Assembly (NCBI RefSeq): GCF_013184525.1
Contig: NZ_JAAOIZ010000006.1
Location: forward strand, 310,001-374,000
Direction: 5' to 3'
DNA from: Chryseobacterium sp. LAM-KRS1
Lineage (GTDB): Bacteria; Bacteroidota; Bacteroidia; Flavobacteriales; Weeksellaceae
Length of the DNA: 64,000 bases
Positions 43,045 to 51,891 of this stretch are shown here, piece after piece. A model generated the notes under the pieces. It had not been told where the DNA came from. It did not search any database and was given only the letters and a program-made list of their open reading frames with translations. The translations under genes were made by a program, and so were the position numbers. Position 1 is the first letter of the stretch, and every line of letters begins with the position of its first letter.

Positions 43045-43073
43045 ATTTGACGTTTTGATGATTTTTGTCAAAT
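43045..43073. promoter_or_regulatory. Operator-like inverted repeat before the MFS transporter
   Basis: ATTTGAC (43045-43051) and GTCAAAT (43067-43073) form a perfect inverted repeat with 15 bp between arms. The right arm is part of TTTGTCAAAT, the same decamer found at the tetR promoter. Confidence 0.55.
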
Positions 43074-43120
43074 AGTTAGATTGGAGTTGTATTAGTAATT
43101 AAAACAAGATATTATACATA

Positions 43121-44386
43121 ATGAATATCAGCAGTGTAAGCACATTCAGGGCTTTTAAAAGTGACAATTTCAAATATTATTTTGCAGGACGTTCCATATC
43201 CCAGTTTGGAACATGGATGCAGCGAACAGCTATTGTATGGCTCATCTATTCGCTTACCCATTCTTCGTTTATGTTGGGGGTTACAGTGTTTGCTGAGCAA
43301 TTTCCTTCATTCCTTTTTTCTTTTGCCGGAGGGGTTGCGGCAGACCGGTTCAACAGGAGTACGATCATACGATGGACACAGATTGCGGCAGTATTGCAAA
43401 CCTCATTACTGGCGGTCTTATTTTTAGCCCATCATATTGTTGTCTGGCAAATTCTGGCTTTAAGTGTGGTGTTGGGAATAATCAATGCTTTTGATGTTCC
43501 GGCAAGGCAAACAATGATCAGCCAGGTAGTGATGGAGGAAAGTGATGTTCCAAGTGCACTTTCTCTCAGCTCTGCAACATCAAGTATCAGCAAGGTATTA
43601 GGTCCTGCAGTTGCGGGTTTTGTATTAGAGCATTGGAATGTCGGTTTTTGTTTTGTACTTAATGCAATTGGTTTTATGATTGTAATTGTCTGTTTTTCGA
43701 TGATGAAGTTGCCGGCATATGAAAAGAAAACAACGCATAAAAAAGTACTCTCAGAATTCAAAGAGGGGTGGGTTTATCTTAAAAATGAGTCCAGAATCGG
43801 CTTGGTAATTCTTATGCTTTCCCTGATGGGTTTACTGGTTTTACCTTACGATACTTTAATTCCTGAGGTTGCTAAAATTACTTTTAAAGGAAGTGCATCC
43901 ACTTTTGGATATATTTCAGGATTTATAGGCTTAGGAGCTGTTTCAGGAACCATTCTACTGGCCTCACTCAAAAGAAATGATAAACTCAGGTTCTATCTTG
44001 TTCTGAGTACAGCAGCCCTTGGTTTGGGGCTTATTCTGTTTTCGCAGTCAACAAATTTTTACTGGGCAATGCTGTTTGTGGTCTTTACAGGATTTGGAAG
44101 TGTGATGCAACTGACCAGCTGTAATATTATCGTGCAGTCCGAAGCGGCACCTCATATGAAAGGGAGGGCGATCAGTATTTTATTAACGGCTATTTTTGGA
44201 ATGCTTCCGTTGGGAAGTTTAGTCACAGGATATGCTTCAGAGCATATAGGAAGTAGTAATACACTCCTGATTCAAGGAATACTCGCAATCCTGATAGCAA
44301 TATGTTTCTACAGGTTATTTACAATTCCTGAAAAAAATAAAGTATCCTCTCCGGAAAAAGAGGAATTCACTCGTGAAACAATTTAA
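43121..44386 (+). CDS. MFS transporter (MFS_3/EntS-like)
   Basis: The 421-residue inner-membrane protein has 12 predicted helices and belongs to the major facilitator branch of EntS-like exporters. The N-terminal FRAFKSDNFKYYFAGRSISQFGTWMQ is the signature of that branch, and FAGGVAADRFNRSTIIRW is the loop 2-3 motif. It could export a small metabolite or drug. It follows tetR by 91 bp with operator-like DNA between, and overlaps neither neighbour if the hydrolase starts at its ATG. Regulation by the TetR protein is likely. Confidence 0.88.
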   Translation: MNISSVSTFRAFKSDNFKYYFAGRSISQFGTWMQRTAIVWLIYSLTHSSFMLGVTVFAEQFPSFLFSFAGGVAADRFNRSTIIRWTQIAAVLQTSLLAVLFLAHHIVVWQILALSVVLGIINAFDVPARQTMISQVVMEESDVPSALSLSSATSSISKVLGPAVAGFVLEHWNVGFCFVLNAIGFMIVIVCFSMMKLPAYEKKTTHKKVLSEFKEGWVYLKNESRIGLVILMLSLMGLLVLPYDTLIPEVAKITFKGSASTFGYISGFIGLGAVSGTILLASLKRNDKLRFYLVLSTAALGLGLILFSQSTNFYWAMLFVVFTGFGSVMQLTSCNIIVQSEAAPHMKGRAISILLTAIFGMLPLGSLVTGYASEHIGSSNTLLIQGILAILIAICFYRLFTIPEKNKVSSPEKEEFTRETI

Positions 44387-44396
44387 TATTAAAAAA

Positions 44397-44960
44397 ATGC
44401 AAGAAACAAACAAAAGCGCTTTGCTGGTAATGGATATACAAAATTCTATTTTACAGAATATTGACGATCCGAAGCCATTAGTCAGCAATATTTCAAAAGC
44501 CATTTTTCATGCGAGGTCAAACGGGATCCCGGTTATTTATGTTGTGGTTGCTTTCAGACCCGGAGCTCCTGAGATCAGTGAACATAACAAAACTTTTTCC
44601 AGATTTGGAAACAAAGAAATGTGGACTCCGGAATTTGCAGCACAATGGCAGGAGATTCACCAGGAAGTCCTACCTGAAAAAGATGAAGTGATCGTAACAA
44701 AAAAACGGTTCAGTGCATTTACAGGAAGTGATCTGGAAGTTGTATTAAGAGGAAAGGAGATCCGACATCTTATACTGACCGGCATCAGTACTTCGGGAGT
44801 AGTATTATCTACTTTACGGGAAGCTGCAGATAAGGATTATGAATTGACGGTGATTGAAGATTGTTGTGCAGACAGGGATTCTGAAGTTCATCAGGTACTT
44901 ACTGCTAAAGTATTTCCTATTCAGGCCGAGGTGGTCAGTTTGGGTAATTGGATAGGATAA
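44397..44960 (+). CDS. Isochorismatase-like hydrolase lacking the catalytic Cys
   Basis: The 187-residue protein has the isochorismatase-like fold with Asp in LLVMDIQNS and Lys in VTKKRFSAF. The third residue, Cys in cysteine hydrolases of the family (pattern C-V-x-x-T), is Val here: GISTSGVVLSTLREA. Isochorismatases such as PhzD also lack this Cys, so the protein may not be a nicotinamidase-type enzyme. The ATG at 44397 is chosen over a GTG overlapping the transporter gene. It probably shares the transcript of the MFS gene. Substrate is unknown. Confidence 0.83.
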   Translation: MQETNKSALLVMDIQNSILQNIDDPKPLVSNISKAIFHARSNGIPVIYVVVAFRPGAPEISEHNKTFSRFGNKEMWTPEFAAQWQEIHQEVLPEKDEVIVTKKRFSAFTGSDLEVVLRGKEIRHLILTGISTSGVVLSTLREAADKDYELTVIEDCCADRDSEVHQVLTAKVFPIQAEVVSLGNWIG

Positions 44961-44966
44961 AAAATT

Positions 44967-44996
44967 AAAACTCCGGATAATAATCCGGAGTTTTGA
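44967..44996 (+). terminator. Terminator of the tetR-MFS-hydrolase group
   Basis: Stem AAAACTCCGGAT (44967-44978) and ATCCGGAGTTTT (44983-44994), loop AATA. Confidence 0.92.
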
Positions 44997-45014
44997 TTTT
45001 TTCTTAGTTCTCAT

Positions 45015-45164
45015 TTATTTTAATGGAGTTTTCTTTATATTTTCCACTTCTTTCTCCATTCTGTTTTCCCAGCCTTTTCCATTTCTTTTATCCAAGTAGG
45101 GCTGCACTGTTTCTTTATATTTTTTTTCGCCTTTTACTGATATAAAGATCAGTTTATTTCTCAT
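45015..45164 (-). CDS. Possible small charged protein
   Basis: A 49-codon minus-strand ORF begins 14 bp after the stop of the next gene upstream and encodes MRNKLIFISVKGEKKYKETV and a Lys/Glu-rich tail. It has no recognised domain. Short distance to its neighbour and charged, codon-like composition favour a real gene, but the evidence is thin. Confidence 0.35.
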   Translation of the reverse strand: MRNKLIFISVKGEKKYKETVQPYLDKRNGKGWENRMEKEVENIKKTPLK

Positions 45165-45178
45165 CGTTAAATATTTGA

Positions 45179-45526
45179 TCAGCGGTCTTTAAATAAAATT
45201 TGATAAACTTTTAAAATAATAAATCCAATCACAAAAAGTGCTATAGCAAGAACAATAGCCCTAAAATAAAGCTTTTGATATGCCGGATAATCAGAAGGAA
45301 CTTTAAAATCATCAGCTGACTGAATCTTATTTTCCTTCAATATTTTTTCAATTCTGGCAGCATCTTTTTTATTGAAGTAAAATCTGATATCACCGGAAGC
45401 AGTTTGCATTTCAGAATCAGTCCAGTATTCAATATTAGCTTCGCAGAGCTTGCTTTCGAAGTCTATGGATTTTCGGAAAGGAATGTAAATCCGGTATTGT
45501 TCGTTATCAAAAATGGTTGGTTTCAT
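45179..45526 (-). CDS. Small membrane-anchored protein of unknown function
   Basis: The 115-residue protein has a soluble N-terminal domain (about 1-85) that may be a small alpha/beta fold, and one C-terminal helix in the membrane (AIVLAIALFVIGFIILKV). This is a tail-anchored plan with the domain in the cytoplasm. It follows the next gene upstream by 20 bp, as part of a run of minus-strand genes. No family is recognised. Confidence 0.7.
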   Translation of the reverse strand: MKPTIFDNEQYRIYIPFRKSIDFESKLCEANIEYWTDSEMQTASGDIRFYFNKKDAARIEKILKENKIQSADDFKVPSDYPAYQKLYFRAIVLAIALFVIGFIILKVYQILFKDR

Positions 45527-45546
45527 AGGTTCTCAGATACTGTATA

Positions 45547-46212
45547 TTAGTTCACGATTCCTATAGCCAGAAAAACGATCAGCATAAAACCTGTAATACC
45601 TAAAATAAAAATGGAAAATTTCTTAATATCTTCAAAACTCCTTCCTTTTTTTAAGATCAATCTTCTGAAGCCGTTTGATATTAATGAGAGTAATGCTGTG
45701 ATAAAGACCAGTCCCAGAGCAGAGCATACTCCCGGCCCGGGAAATGTTTGTAAGGTATTTTTATTTCCGGAATGAGGAAGAAAATCATACAGGAAAAGTG
45801 CATTCCACGCAATAATCAGCAATATAGGGACTAAAGGTTTTAAAGGAAATCCACCCTGCATTTGCTGTTCAATAATTGTATAATTCTTTGGAGGTGCAGT
45901 ATTTGCTTTAGCTGCTAAAAATCCGGTTTTTTCTATTTCATTGATTATTCCTGCAGGATCTCTAAAGGTCCAGAAAATAACATTTGAATTGTACTTCTCA
46001 ACGCGATGATCGATTTTGATTCCCTGTCCGATCAGAGGAATTGAAGTGTACGGCTTTATAGAGATAATATCCTGAGGTTGGAAAACGAGATTGCCTACCA
46101 GGGAAGCATTAATCTTTAGTATATCTGCATCAACATACAGGTCAGCAAATGGATAAGTGGCATTGGCAAGACCAATCCTTGCACCACCTGTTAATGTGAA
46201 ATTTTTTTCCAT
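45547..46212 (-). CDS. Membrane protein of unknown function
   Basis: The 221-residue protein starts with a beta-rich soluble part (about 1-110) and ends with three hydrophobic helices (near 128-146, 160-180 and 196-219). The N-terminal part, with VDADILKINASLVGNLVFQPQDIISIKPY, looks like a PH-like or membrane-associated small domain, but this is uncertain. It starts 2 bp after the YdeI-family stop codon, which suggests cotranscription. Confidence 0.7.
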   Translation of the reverse strand: MEKNFTLTGGARIGLANATYPFADLYVDADILKINASLVGNLVFQPQDIISIKPYTSIPLIGQGIKIDHRVEKYNSNVIFWTFRDPAGIINEIEKTGFLAAKANTAPPKNYTIIEQQMQGGFPLKPLVPILLIIAWNALFLYDFLPHSGNKNTLQTFPGPGVCSALGLVFITALLSLISNGFRRLILKKGRSFEDIKKFSIFILGITGFMLIVFLAIGIVN

Positions 46213-46214
46213 AA

Positions 46215-46772
46215 TTATAAAACTCGTTTTTGTTGTTCACTTTCACGGATTGTTTTCTCCAATCTGGATATCCTGGTTTTCTCCTGTTTGGCAGACATGA
46301 TCCAGTGCAGCATGACTTTCTTATATGATGGTGCTTGATTACTAAAAAAATCCCAGGCTTTTTTATTCGATTTGAATTGTTTTTCAAAGGCAGGACTTAA
46401 TTCGGCCAGAGCATTTTCATGGGAATATATTGCTGTTTTTTCCTGTTTTCTCAATGCAAATGCTTTGAGACCCGCTGTTTTCATTAATCCTGCTTGAGTC
46501 AGATCTTCAACCTTTTTTATATTGATCGCACTCCAGATGCTTGTCGGTTTTCTGGGAGTAAAGCGGATGGTATATTTTTCGTCGTCTACACTTTTTCTTA
46601 CTCCATCAATCCAGCCATAGCATAAAGCCTGGTCTACAGATTCCGACCAGGTCATAGAGGGTTTCTTTGTCCCTATTTTATAAAATCCTACCAACAGTTC
46701 TGTTTTTGTTTCGTGGTTCTTTTCGAGCCATTCCCGAAAATCCTGTGGTGTTGAAAAAAATTGTATTTCCAT
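46215..46772 (-). CDS. YdeI/OmpD-associated family protein
   Basis: The 185-residue protein matches the YdeI/OmpD-associated family, noted for a link to resistance against antimicrobial peptides or bacteriocins in other bacteria. Typical segments are FREWLEKNHETKTELLVGFYK, MTWSESVDQALCYGWIDG and RFTPRKPTSIWSAINIKKVE. Its molecular function is not established. No signal peptide is visible. It is the second gene of a minus-strand group. Confidence 0.88.
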   Translation of the reverse strand: MEIQFFSTPQDFREWLEKNHETKTELLVGFYKIGTKKPSMTWSESVDQALCYGWIDGVRKSVDDEKYTIRFTPRKPTSIWSAINIKKVEDLTQAGLMKTAGLKAFALRKQEKTAIYSHENALAELSPAFEKQFKSNKKAWDFFSNQAPSYKKVMLHWIMSAKQEKTRISRLEKTIRESEQQKRVL

Positions 46773-46781
46773 CCGTTACTT

Positions 46782-47630
46782 TTACTTTTTTAAAGATGTT
46801 TTCAATTCTCTGAATACTATTTTCCGGTAATATTTTCTAGCTTTCCTCATAAGTTCAGGGGTAGAAATATTTTCGTTGACCTGCATCCCGTTAAAATAAA
46901 ATTTGGTTCTATGGCTGTTAATACTTCGCATGGCAAAATCAAGATCTCGTAATGTATCCCGGTCAATCACTAACTTGTTGATTTTATAGAAGTGAATGTT
47001 ATTGTTGCGGAAACCGGGATATCTTTCCAACATTCTTTCACTCATTGGGAAGATGGTGTCGAAAATGATATTGTTATTTTTAAGTTTGTCTACAATTTCT
47101 TCCTGTGAATAATTAACTGTAATATGGCATTTTGAACATTGCAGATTACCACGGCTTACGGTATAGCTGAAGCTTGGCGGGGGAGAAGTAGCCATCAAAA
47201 CAAACAATGAAGGAATTAAAATAAAAGTTGGATGAAGATATGATATTTTGATCCTGTGTAAGTTGTTTGCTCTTTGAATGATGAAATAGGGGATGGGCAA
47301 GAACAGCAAAGCCAGCAGATCAGAATAATCAACAACTCTTGTTACAGGAATCAATGCATATTGATTATACCAATTGATCGCCCCTTCGGAATAACCGGAT
47401 TTCCAGAATAGAAAGAGTAAAGCACCAATCCATATGGAATAAATTGTAAGTCTCGGAAAAATATAAGACAGGAGTAAAGGCAGGATGATAATTCCAACAA
47501 CATCCGAGAGTTTGCCTGTAAGGAAGTTTGCGAATTCATATTTAAAAAAATGATCATTCAGAAACAAAATGAGCAGACAGACTACAAATATATAATTGAG
47601 AAGAAGATATTTATTTCTTTGGATTTTCAT
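46782..47630 (-). CDS. Polytopic membrane protein of unknown function
   Basis: The 282-residue protein has about five hydrophobic helices in the first 150 residues, then a soluble C-terminal region. The junction has CSKCHITVNYSQEE, where the C-x-x-C-H form resembles a c-type heme site, although a single copy in this place may be chance. A YhhN- or VanZ-like fold cannot be confirmed. It is the first gene of the minus-strand group. Confidence 0.68.
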   Translation of the reverse strand: MKIQRNKYLLLNYIFVVCLLILFLNDHFFKYEFANFLTGKLSDVVGIIILPLLLSYIFPRLTIYSIWIGALLFLFWKSGYSEGAINWYNQYALIPVTRVVDYSDLLALLFLPIPYFIIQRANNLHRIKISYLHPTFILIPSLFVLMATSPPPSFSYTVSRGNLQCSKCHITVNYSQEEIVDKLKNNNIIFDTIFPMSERMLERYPGFRNNNIHFYKINKLVIDRDTLRDLDFAMRSINSHRTKFYFNGMQVNENISTPELMRKARKYYRKIVFRELKTSLKK

Positions 47631-47682
47631 CAGATATCAGTTAATATTCAAATCCGAATTTACACAAATTACAGAGAAAAAT

Positions 47683-47710
47683 AAAAGCAGATGATATTTC
47701 ATCTGCTTTT
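47683..47710 (-). terminator. Terminator of the DUF389 gene
   Basis: Stem AAAAGCAGATGA (47683-47694) and TCATCTGCTTTT (47699-47710), loop TATT. The minus strand continues into a U-rich tract. Confidence 0.88.
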
Positions 47711-47737
47711 ATTCCTACCGGATAAGGCCGGTGTGTC

Positions 47738-49051
47738 TCAATTCTTTTTCTTTACAGGATCTTTCCGGGTGTTGAATACAATAATATTATTGGTCTTAAG
47801 TCGGTTAACTAACCATGTTTTTAATTTTTCTTCATCTATCTTGGTTTCCGACTGATAAATAAAAGCAGTTTCCAGACTTGTTGAATCCGTAGTAAAATAA
47901 TTTTGGAGTTTTCCGATAGCCATCTCCTGAACCTCCGGGAAGAGGATCTTTACTTCTTTTACCAGTTCAGGATTATCCATTTTATAGAGGTTCAGTTCAT
48001 TCTTTAATTCATTCACCTGAAGATCCTTTTCTGTAATATTGGTTTTTTGAAGATTGATTTCGCTTAAGATCTCTTTTTTAAGATCGCTGGTGTTTTGTTT
48101 AATAACGAGATTGGTGTTTTTTATCCCAAAATCCTGTAATGAAGTATTAAATTTCTTTATTTCCGTACTGTCGAATTTTGTAGATAAAAAAGCAAGCTCA
48201 ATGGATTTGGGATTGGCATTATAATCCACTTTTTTATAGATTACAGTGTATCCTTTTTTTGAAAATTCTTCATTGATGAAGTTCTCTACATTCTGGTTGT
48301 ATTTTTTTTGGTTTAAAAGGTTATAAGCCAAATAACAACTCGGAACAATCATAATAATGATCAGGATCGAAATGCCATAACGTATTCTTTTTTCAAACGC
48401 TTTATTGGTGGTTTCTACAGCCTGATATTTGAGAGATTTTATGATCAGGAAGGTAGAAATACAAATAAAGAAACAGTTGATGGTATACAGGTAAAATGCC
48501 CCTGCCACAAAAGACCAGTTTGCAGTTGCAATACCGAATCCTGCAGTACACAATGGAGGCATTAACGCTGTTGCGATGGCCACTCCCGGAATGGGGTTTC
48601 CTTTTTCAATTCTTGTGATGGATATCGCTCCCACAATTCCACCGAAAAAAGCAATCAGGACATCATAAATATTAGGCGAAGTCCTAGCCAGCAGTTCAGA
48701 CTGAATATCTTTGAACGGACTTAAATAAAAATATAAGCTTGAAACTGTTAAGCTGACCACCGTGGCGATCAGCAGATTTTTCATGGATTTCTTTAAAAGA
48801 CTGAAATTAAACGTAGCCAAAGCAAAACCTGCTCCTACAATAGGTCCCATAAGTGGGGAAATCAACATGGCTCCTATAATTACAGCTGTTGAGTTTACAT
48901 TTAATCCTACAGACGCAATAAGTATAGCACAAGCCAGAATCCATAAATTGGCTCCCCTGAAGGATACATTACTTGTCACATTTTCAAGAACAATAGCAGG
49001 ATTTTCTTCTCCGTTATGGAGATTTAAAAAATTGGAAATCGTTTTTCTCAT
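47738..49051 (-). CDS. DUF389 membrane protein
   Basis: The 437-residue protein has the DUF389 core of about six membrane helices (residues 30-250), with typical segments NSTAVIIGAMLISPLMGPIVG and GVAIATALMPPLCTAGFGIA. The remaining 190 residues are soluble and partly coiled-coil. The family is thought to be a channel or transporter but its substrate is not known. It is transcribed alone and has a terminator. The AUG is preceded by a poor ribosome-binding site, as is common here. Confidence 0.88.
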   Translation of the reverse strand: MRKTISNFLNLHNGEENPAIVLENVTSNVSFRGANLWILACAILIASVGLNVNSTAVIIGAMLISPLMGPIVGAGFALATFNFSLLKKSMKNLLIATVVSLTVSSLYFYLSPFKDIQSELLARTSPNIYDVLIAFFGGIVGAISITRIEKGNPIPGVAIATALMPPLCTAGFGIATANWSFVAGAFYLYTINCFFICISTFLIIKSLKYQAVETTNKAFEKRIRYGISILIIIMIVPSCYLAYNLLNQKKYNQNVENFINEEFSKKGYTVIYKKVDYNANPKSIELAFLSTKFDSTEIKKFNTSLQDFGIKNTNLVIKQNTSDLKKEILSEINLQKTNITEKDLQVNELKNELNLYKMDNPELVKEVKILFPEVQEMAIGKLQNYFTTDSTSLETAFIYQSETKIDEEKLKTWLVNRLKTNNIIVFNTRKDPVKKKN

Positions 49052-49198
49052 TTTTGTTGTGTGTTATAAGGGTGAAGAATAAAATCTCATTACTTCACTT
49101 TTTCGCAAATATAAATGTTTAGGATATAATTCCAAAAAATAAATATGAGTATAAAACACAATCTATGATTTCTCTGTTATGGCCTTCACAGAGCTGTT

Positions 49199-50347
49199 TT
49201 AATCCCCATTAAACATCTTCATTAGTTTTTCTATAGCTTTAGGTTCATGCATCAGGATAGTATTATCCAAAGTAACCCGGGTAATTTCTGAAGCTCTTTT
49301 TAGCATTTGGTTTTCATAATGAGATAAAGCATCCTGGACGGTGTCATACTTGTTGCTAGTGAGGCATTCTGCAAGCTCATATGCATCCTGCATCGCCATA
49401 TTTACTCCCTCTCCGGCATAAGGTGGCATTCTATGAGCAGCATCCCCTAACATGGTCAGGTTAGGAAGTGTTTCCCATTTTTGATCAAGCGGGTAGTGGT
49501 ACTGAGGGCGTACAACAAATGATGAATCCTCACTCATAAACAATTCCTGCCAGGTCTCATTCCATGTTCCAAATTCTTTTCTGAACCATTCGAAGATCTG
49601 CTCTCGGTTACTAAAATCGATTCCGGATTCTCTGACCCAATTTTCATCGACTTTACATCCTGTATAAAAAGTGAGCGTACCATCTCCTTTGGTGCTGAAC
49701 AATAATGTTTTTTCTTCATCCAATGCAAAAATTTTACCCCCTTCTACAAGTTTCCAGAGTTTTGGAGCATTAATAGCTGCGTGGTAAATATTTCCCTCAA
49801 CCATAGTTATTCCTGAATAAACAGGCTGAATATCTGTAATATAAGGTCGTATTCTGGAGTTGGCTCCGTCAGCGGCAATAACGATGTCTGCATCATACGA
49901 TTTCCCGTTTTTAAAATAAAGCCTCCAGCCATCACCTTGTTTTTCCATAGATAAAAACTGACTATCCCAAACCACGGTTCCCGGAGTAAGTGCTTCCAAC
50001 AGAATTTTTCTTAATGGAGCCCTATCGATTTCAGGACGGTCTTCACTATGTGAATTCACTGAGTCATGTTCATTGAGATAAACTGTAAGGTCTTTGTCTA
50101 AAATTTTTAATTTTCCCGCATCTGGACGGTAGTGAGCGATAAAAGCATCCATTAACCCGGCTCTTTTTAAAGCTTCCAGTCCTGATTCTTCATGCAGATC
50201 CAAAGTTGCTCCCTGTACACGGACATCTTTATGCTCATCACGCTCATAAACTTGAACTTCAGCTTTGTTGATCTGCAGGAGATTTGCCAAAGTAAGCCCG
50301 CCGGGACCACCACCAATAATGGCTATTTTTTTATTTTGTACTATCAT
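49199..50347 (-). CDS. TetX-like FAD-dependent monooxygenase
   Basis: The 382-residue flavin monooxygenase is similar throughout to Tet(X), the tetracycline-degrading enzyme: AIIGGGPGGLTLANLLQ (FAD), YERDEHKDVRVQGATLDLHE, RPEIDRAPLRKILLEAL and LGDAAHRMPPYAGEGVN. Residues reported to contact tetracycline in Tet(X) do not seem conserved: by eye Gln192, Arg213 and His234 align with Val/Glu, Lys and Thr. Tetracycline may therefore not be its natural substrate. It begins 24 bp after the AraC-type regulator, in one probable operon. Confidence 0.87.
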   Translation of the reverse strand: MIVQNKKIAIIGGGPGGLTLANLLQINKAEVQVYERDEHKDVRVQGATLDLHEESGLEALKRAGLMDAFIAHYRPDAGKLKILDKDLTVYLNEHDSVNSHSEDRPEIDRAPLRKILLEALTPGTVVWDSQFLSMEKQGDGWRLYFKNGKSYDADIVIAADGANSRIRPYITDIQPVYSGITMVEGNIYHAAINAPKLWKLVEGGKIFALDEEKTLLFSTKGDGTLTFYTGCKVDENWVRESGIDFSNREQIFEWFRKEFGTWNETWQELFMSEDSSFVVRPQYHYPLDQKWETLPNLTMLGDAAHRMPPYAGEGVNMAMQDAYELAECLTSNKYDTVQDALSHYENQMLKRASEITRVTLDNTILMHEPKAIEKLMKMFNGD

Positions 50348-50371
50348 AATCTATTAAATTATGACGTAAAA

Positions 50372-51133
50372 TTACTTCCCGGGAAGAACAGAAAATTGTA
50401 TAAATCGGTCGTTTTTATTTTGGCTGAGTTCTTTTGGGAGAAATCCGGAAAGCCTTTTAATCTCTTTTATAAAATGAGACTGGTCACTAAAGTTTTGTTC
50501 GGGGAAAAGTTTTCCTTCTTTAATATGTGTAAAAGAGGCTCTGAATCTGAGAATTCCACAATAAGACTTTAAGGAAATACCGTATTGCTGATTAAAATAA
50601 CGGTTGATCTGCCGTTCACTCCATATCACCTTTTCAGAAAGTTCTTTCACAGAAATATCTCCGTTGGCAGAGTAGATAAGGTCAAACAGCTTCCGTTTCC
50701 GCTCATCAATTTTCCGCAGAGAAAGTTCAGATGCTATTTTCTCTGTTGCTTTTTTACAGAACTGATTAAAATCGTTCATATCATCCACAGTGAAACCCCA
50801 GAAATTCTCAGGCAGGTTCTTAGCATAATCTAAAATATCAGAAACAGTTTCGTGAAGTATATATTCGGTTGCCAGTAAATTAAAACTAATTGCAAAGGTT
50901 TTGGATTTTTCAGCAATTACAATTTCTTCAGGATGTGTTCCAATGCCTAAAAGAACAATATGAAAAGGCATTGTGGAGGACTGTGACAATATAATATCTA
51001 TCCTTCCATCAGGTAAAAGAATAGTTTCTTTTGTTTCTGACGGATTATCCAACATCCAGAAACTTTCTACAAAGTCTTTAAGAGAAGGCTCAGGCAGTTG
51101 AGAAGCATAGATAAGATTATTAGTCAGTTCCAT
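50372..51133 (-). CDS. AraC family transcriptional regulator
   Basis: The 253-residue protein has a ligand-type N-terminal domain (PEPSLKDFVESFWMLDNP, of the DUF6597 kind) and two AraC helix-turn-helix units at the C-terminus (about 155-250, ISVKELSEKVIWSERQINRYFNQQYGISLKSYCGILRFRAS). It lies in the same direction as, and just upstream of, the TetX-like gene, so it probably controls that gene. The region behind it, to 51268, holds nothing I recognise. Confidence 0.88.
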   Translation of the reverse strand: MELTNNLIYASQLPEPSLKDFVESFWMLDNPSETKETILLPDGRIDIILSQSSTMPFHIVLLGIGTHPEEIVIAEKSKTFAISFNLLATEYILHETVSDILDYAKNLPENFWGFTVDDMNDFNQFCKKATEKIASELSLRKIDERKRKLFDLIYSANGDISVKELSEKVIWSERQINRYFNQQYGISLKSYCGILRFRASFTHIKEGKLFPEQNFSDQSHFIKEIKRLSGFLPKELSQNKNDRFIQFSVLPGK

Positions 51134-51268
51134 AAATTAATACTTTCTCAATTTCAGGAATATTTAAATTTTCTGATTTATTTTTTAATAAGCCTATACA
51201 TAAAAAATGAATTCATCTAGGTTTTCTGGAATTGCATTCATTGGACTATAATAATCTAAAAGTAGAAA

Positions 51269-51853
51269 TTACTTTCCGAACTGTGATGCTTTCCATGCAT
51301 TAATCATTTGCTCTCCCTTTTTTGGATCCAAAAACATTAAATTAACTGAAAATTCCTTTTTATCAAACAATCTGCTGTACATTTGAAACTCCAGTATCAT
51401 ATTGTTGGGAAGGGTCATTTTAATTGTATACTTGTTGAAAACTAAATTATTAATTTTTTCCTTTGTACTGATGGTATCAAATTTTGCTTTTGGCATATTC
51501 TCTTTGAATGCTTTGTACAAAACTTCATTAACTGCTTTGTTTGATTCATCATAATTACCATCAACTTTTGGATCAAAAGGCTGATAATTGGCTTCCAGAT
51601 AATTAAAATTATCAGATTTAAAAACAAAAATAGTTTTAGATTGATTGATAACTGGCTGACCCGTTGTTTTTTCAAGCACTTCCTGTCCTCTTCCTTGCAA
51701 CTTTGCCCATTCATCATTATTTACTTTTTCAAAGTTTTTTGGAATTTGAATCTTCCATTTGAAATCACTGTTGTAGAAATCTGTATCAGTATTTTGAGCA
51801 TAAGATATCTGAGACAATAATAGGGATACAATTAAGATATAGAGGTTTCTCAT
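51269..51853 (-). CDS. Secreted protein of unknown function
   Basis: The 194-residue product has a signal peptide (MRNLYILIVSLLLSQISYAQ). The ATG at 51853 starts this signal directly; an upstream TTG is rejected. The mature domain is alpha/beta with no motif I recognise and no Cys. It ends before the AraC gene and follows the histidine kinase of the kdp cluster by about 40 bp, so it may be the last gene of that cluster. Confidence 0.72.
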   Translation of the reverse strand: MRNLYILIVSLLLSQISYAQNTDTDFYNSDFKWKIQIPKNFEKVNNDEWAKLQGRGQEVLEKTTGQPVINQSKTIFVFKSDNFNYLEANYQPFDPKVDGNYDESNKAVNEVLYKAFKENMPKAKFDTISTKEKINNLVFNKYTIKMTLPNNMILEFQMYSRLFDKKEFSVNLMFLDPKKGEQMINAWKASQFGK

Positions 51854-51891
51854 TTGAAAATTTTTCAGGTTCAAAATTATGAAATCTTATC

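Noticed and set aside
47150..47170. CSKCH in the membrane protein at 46782 as a c-type heme-binding site
   Set aside because: A single C-x-x-C-H near a membrane helix, with no other cytochrome feature such as a distal Met motif; chance is more likely.
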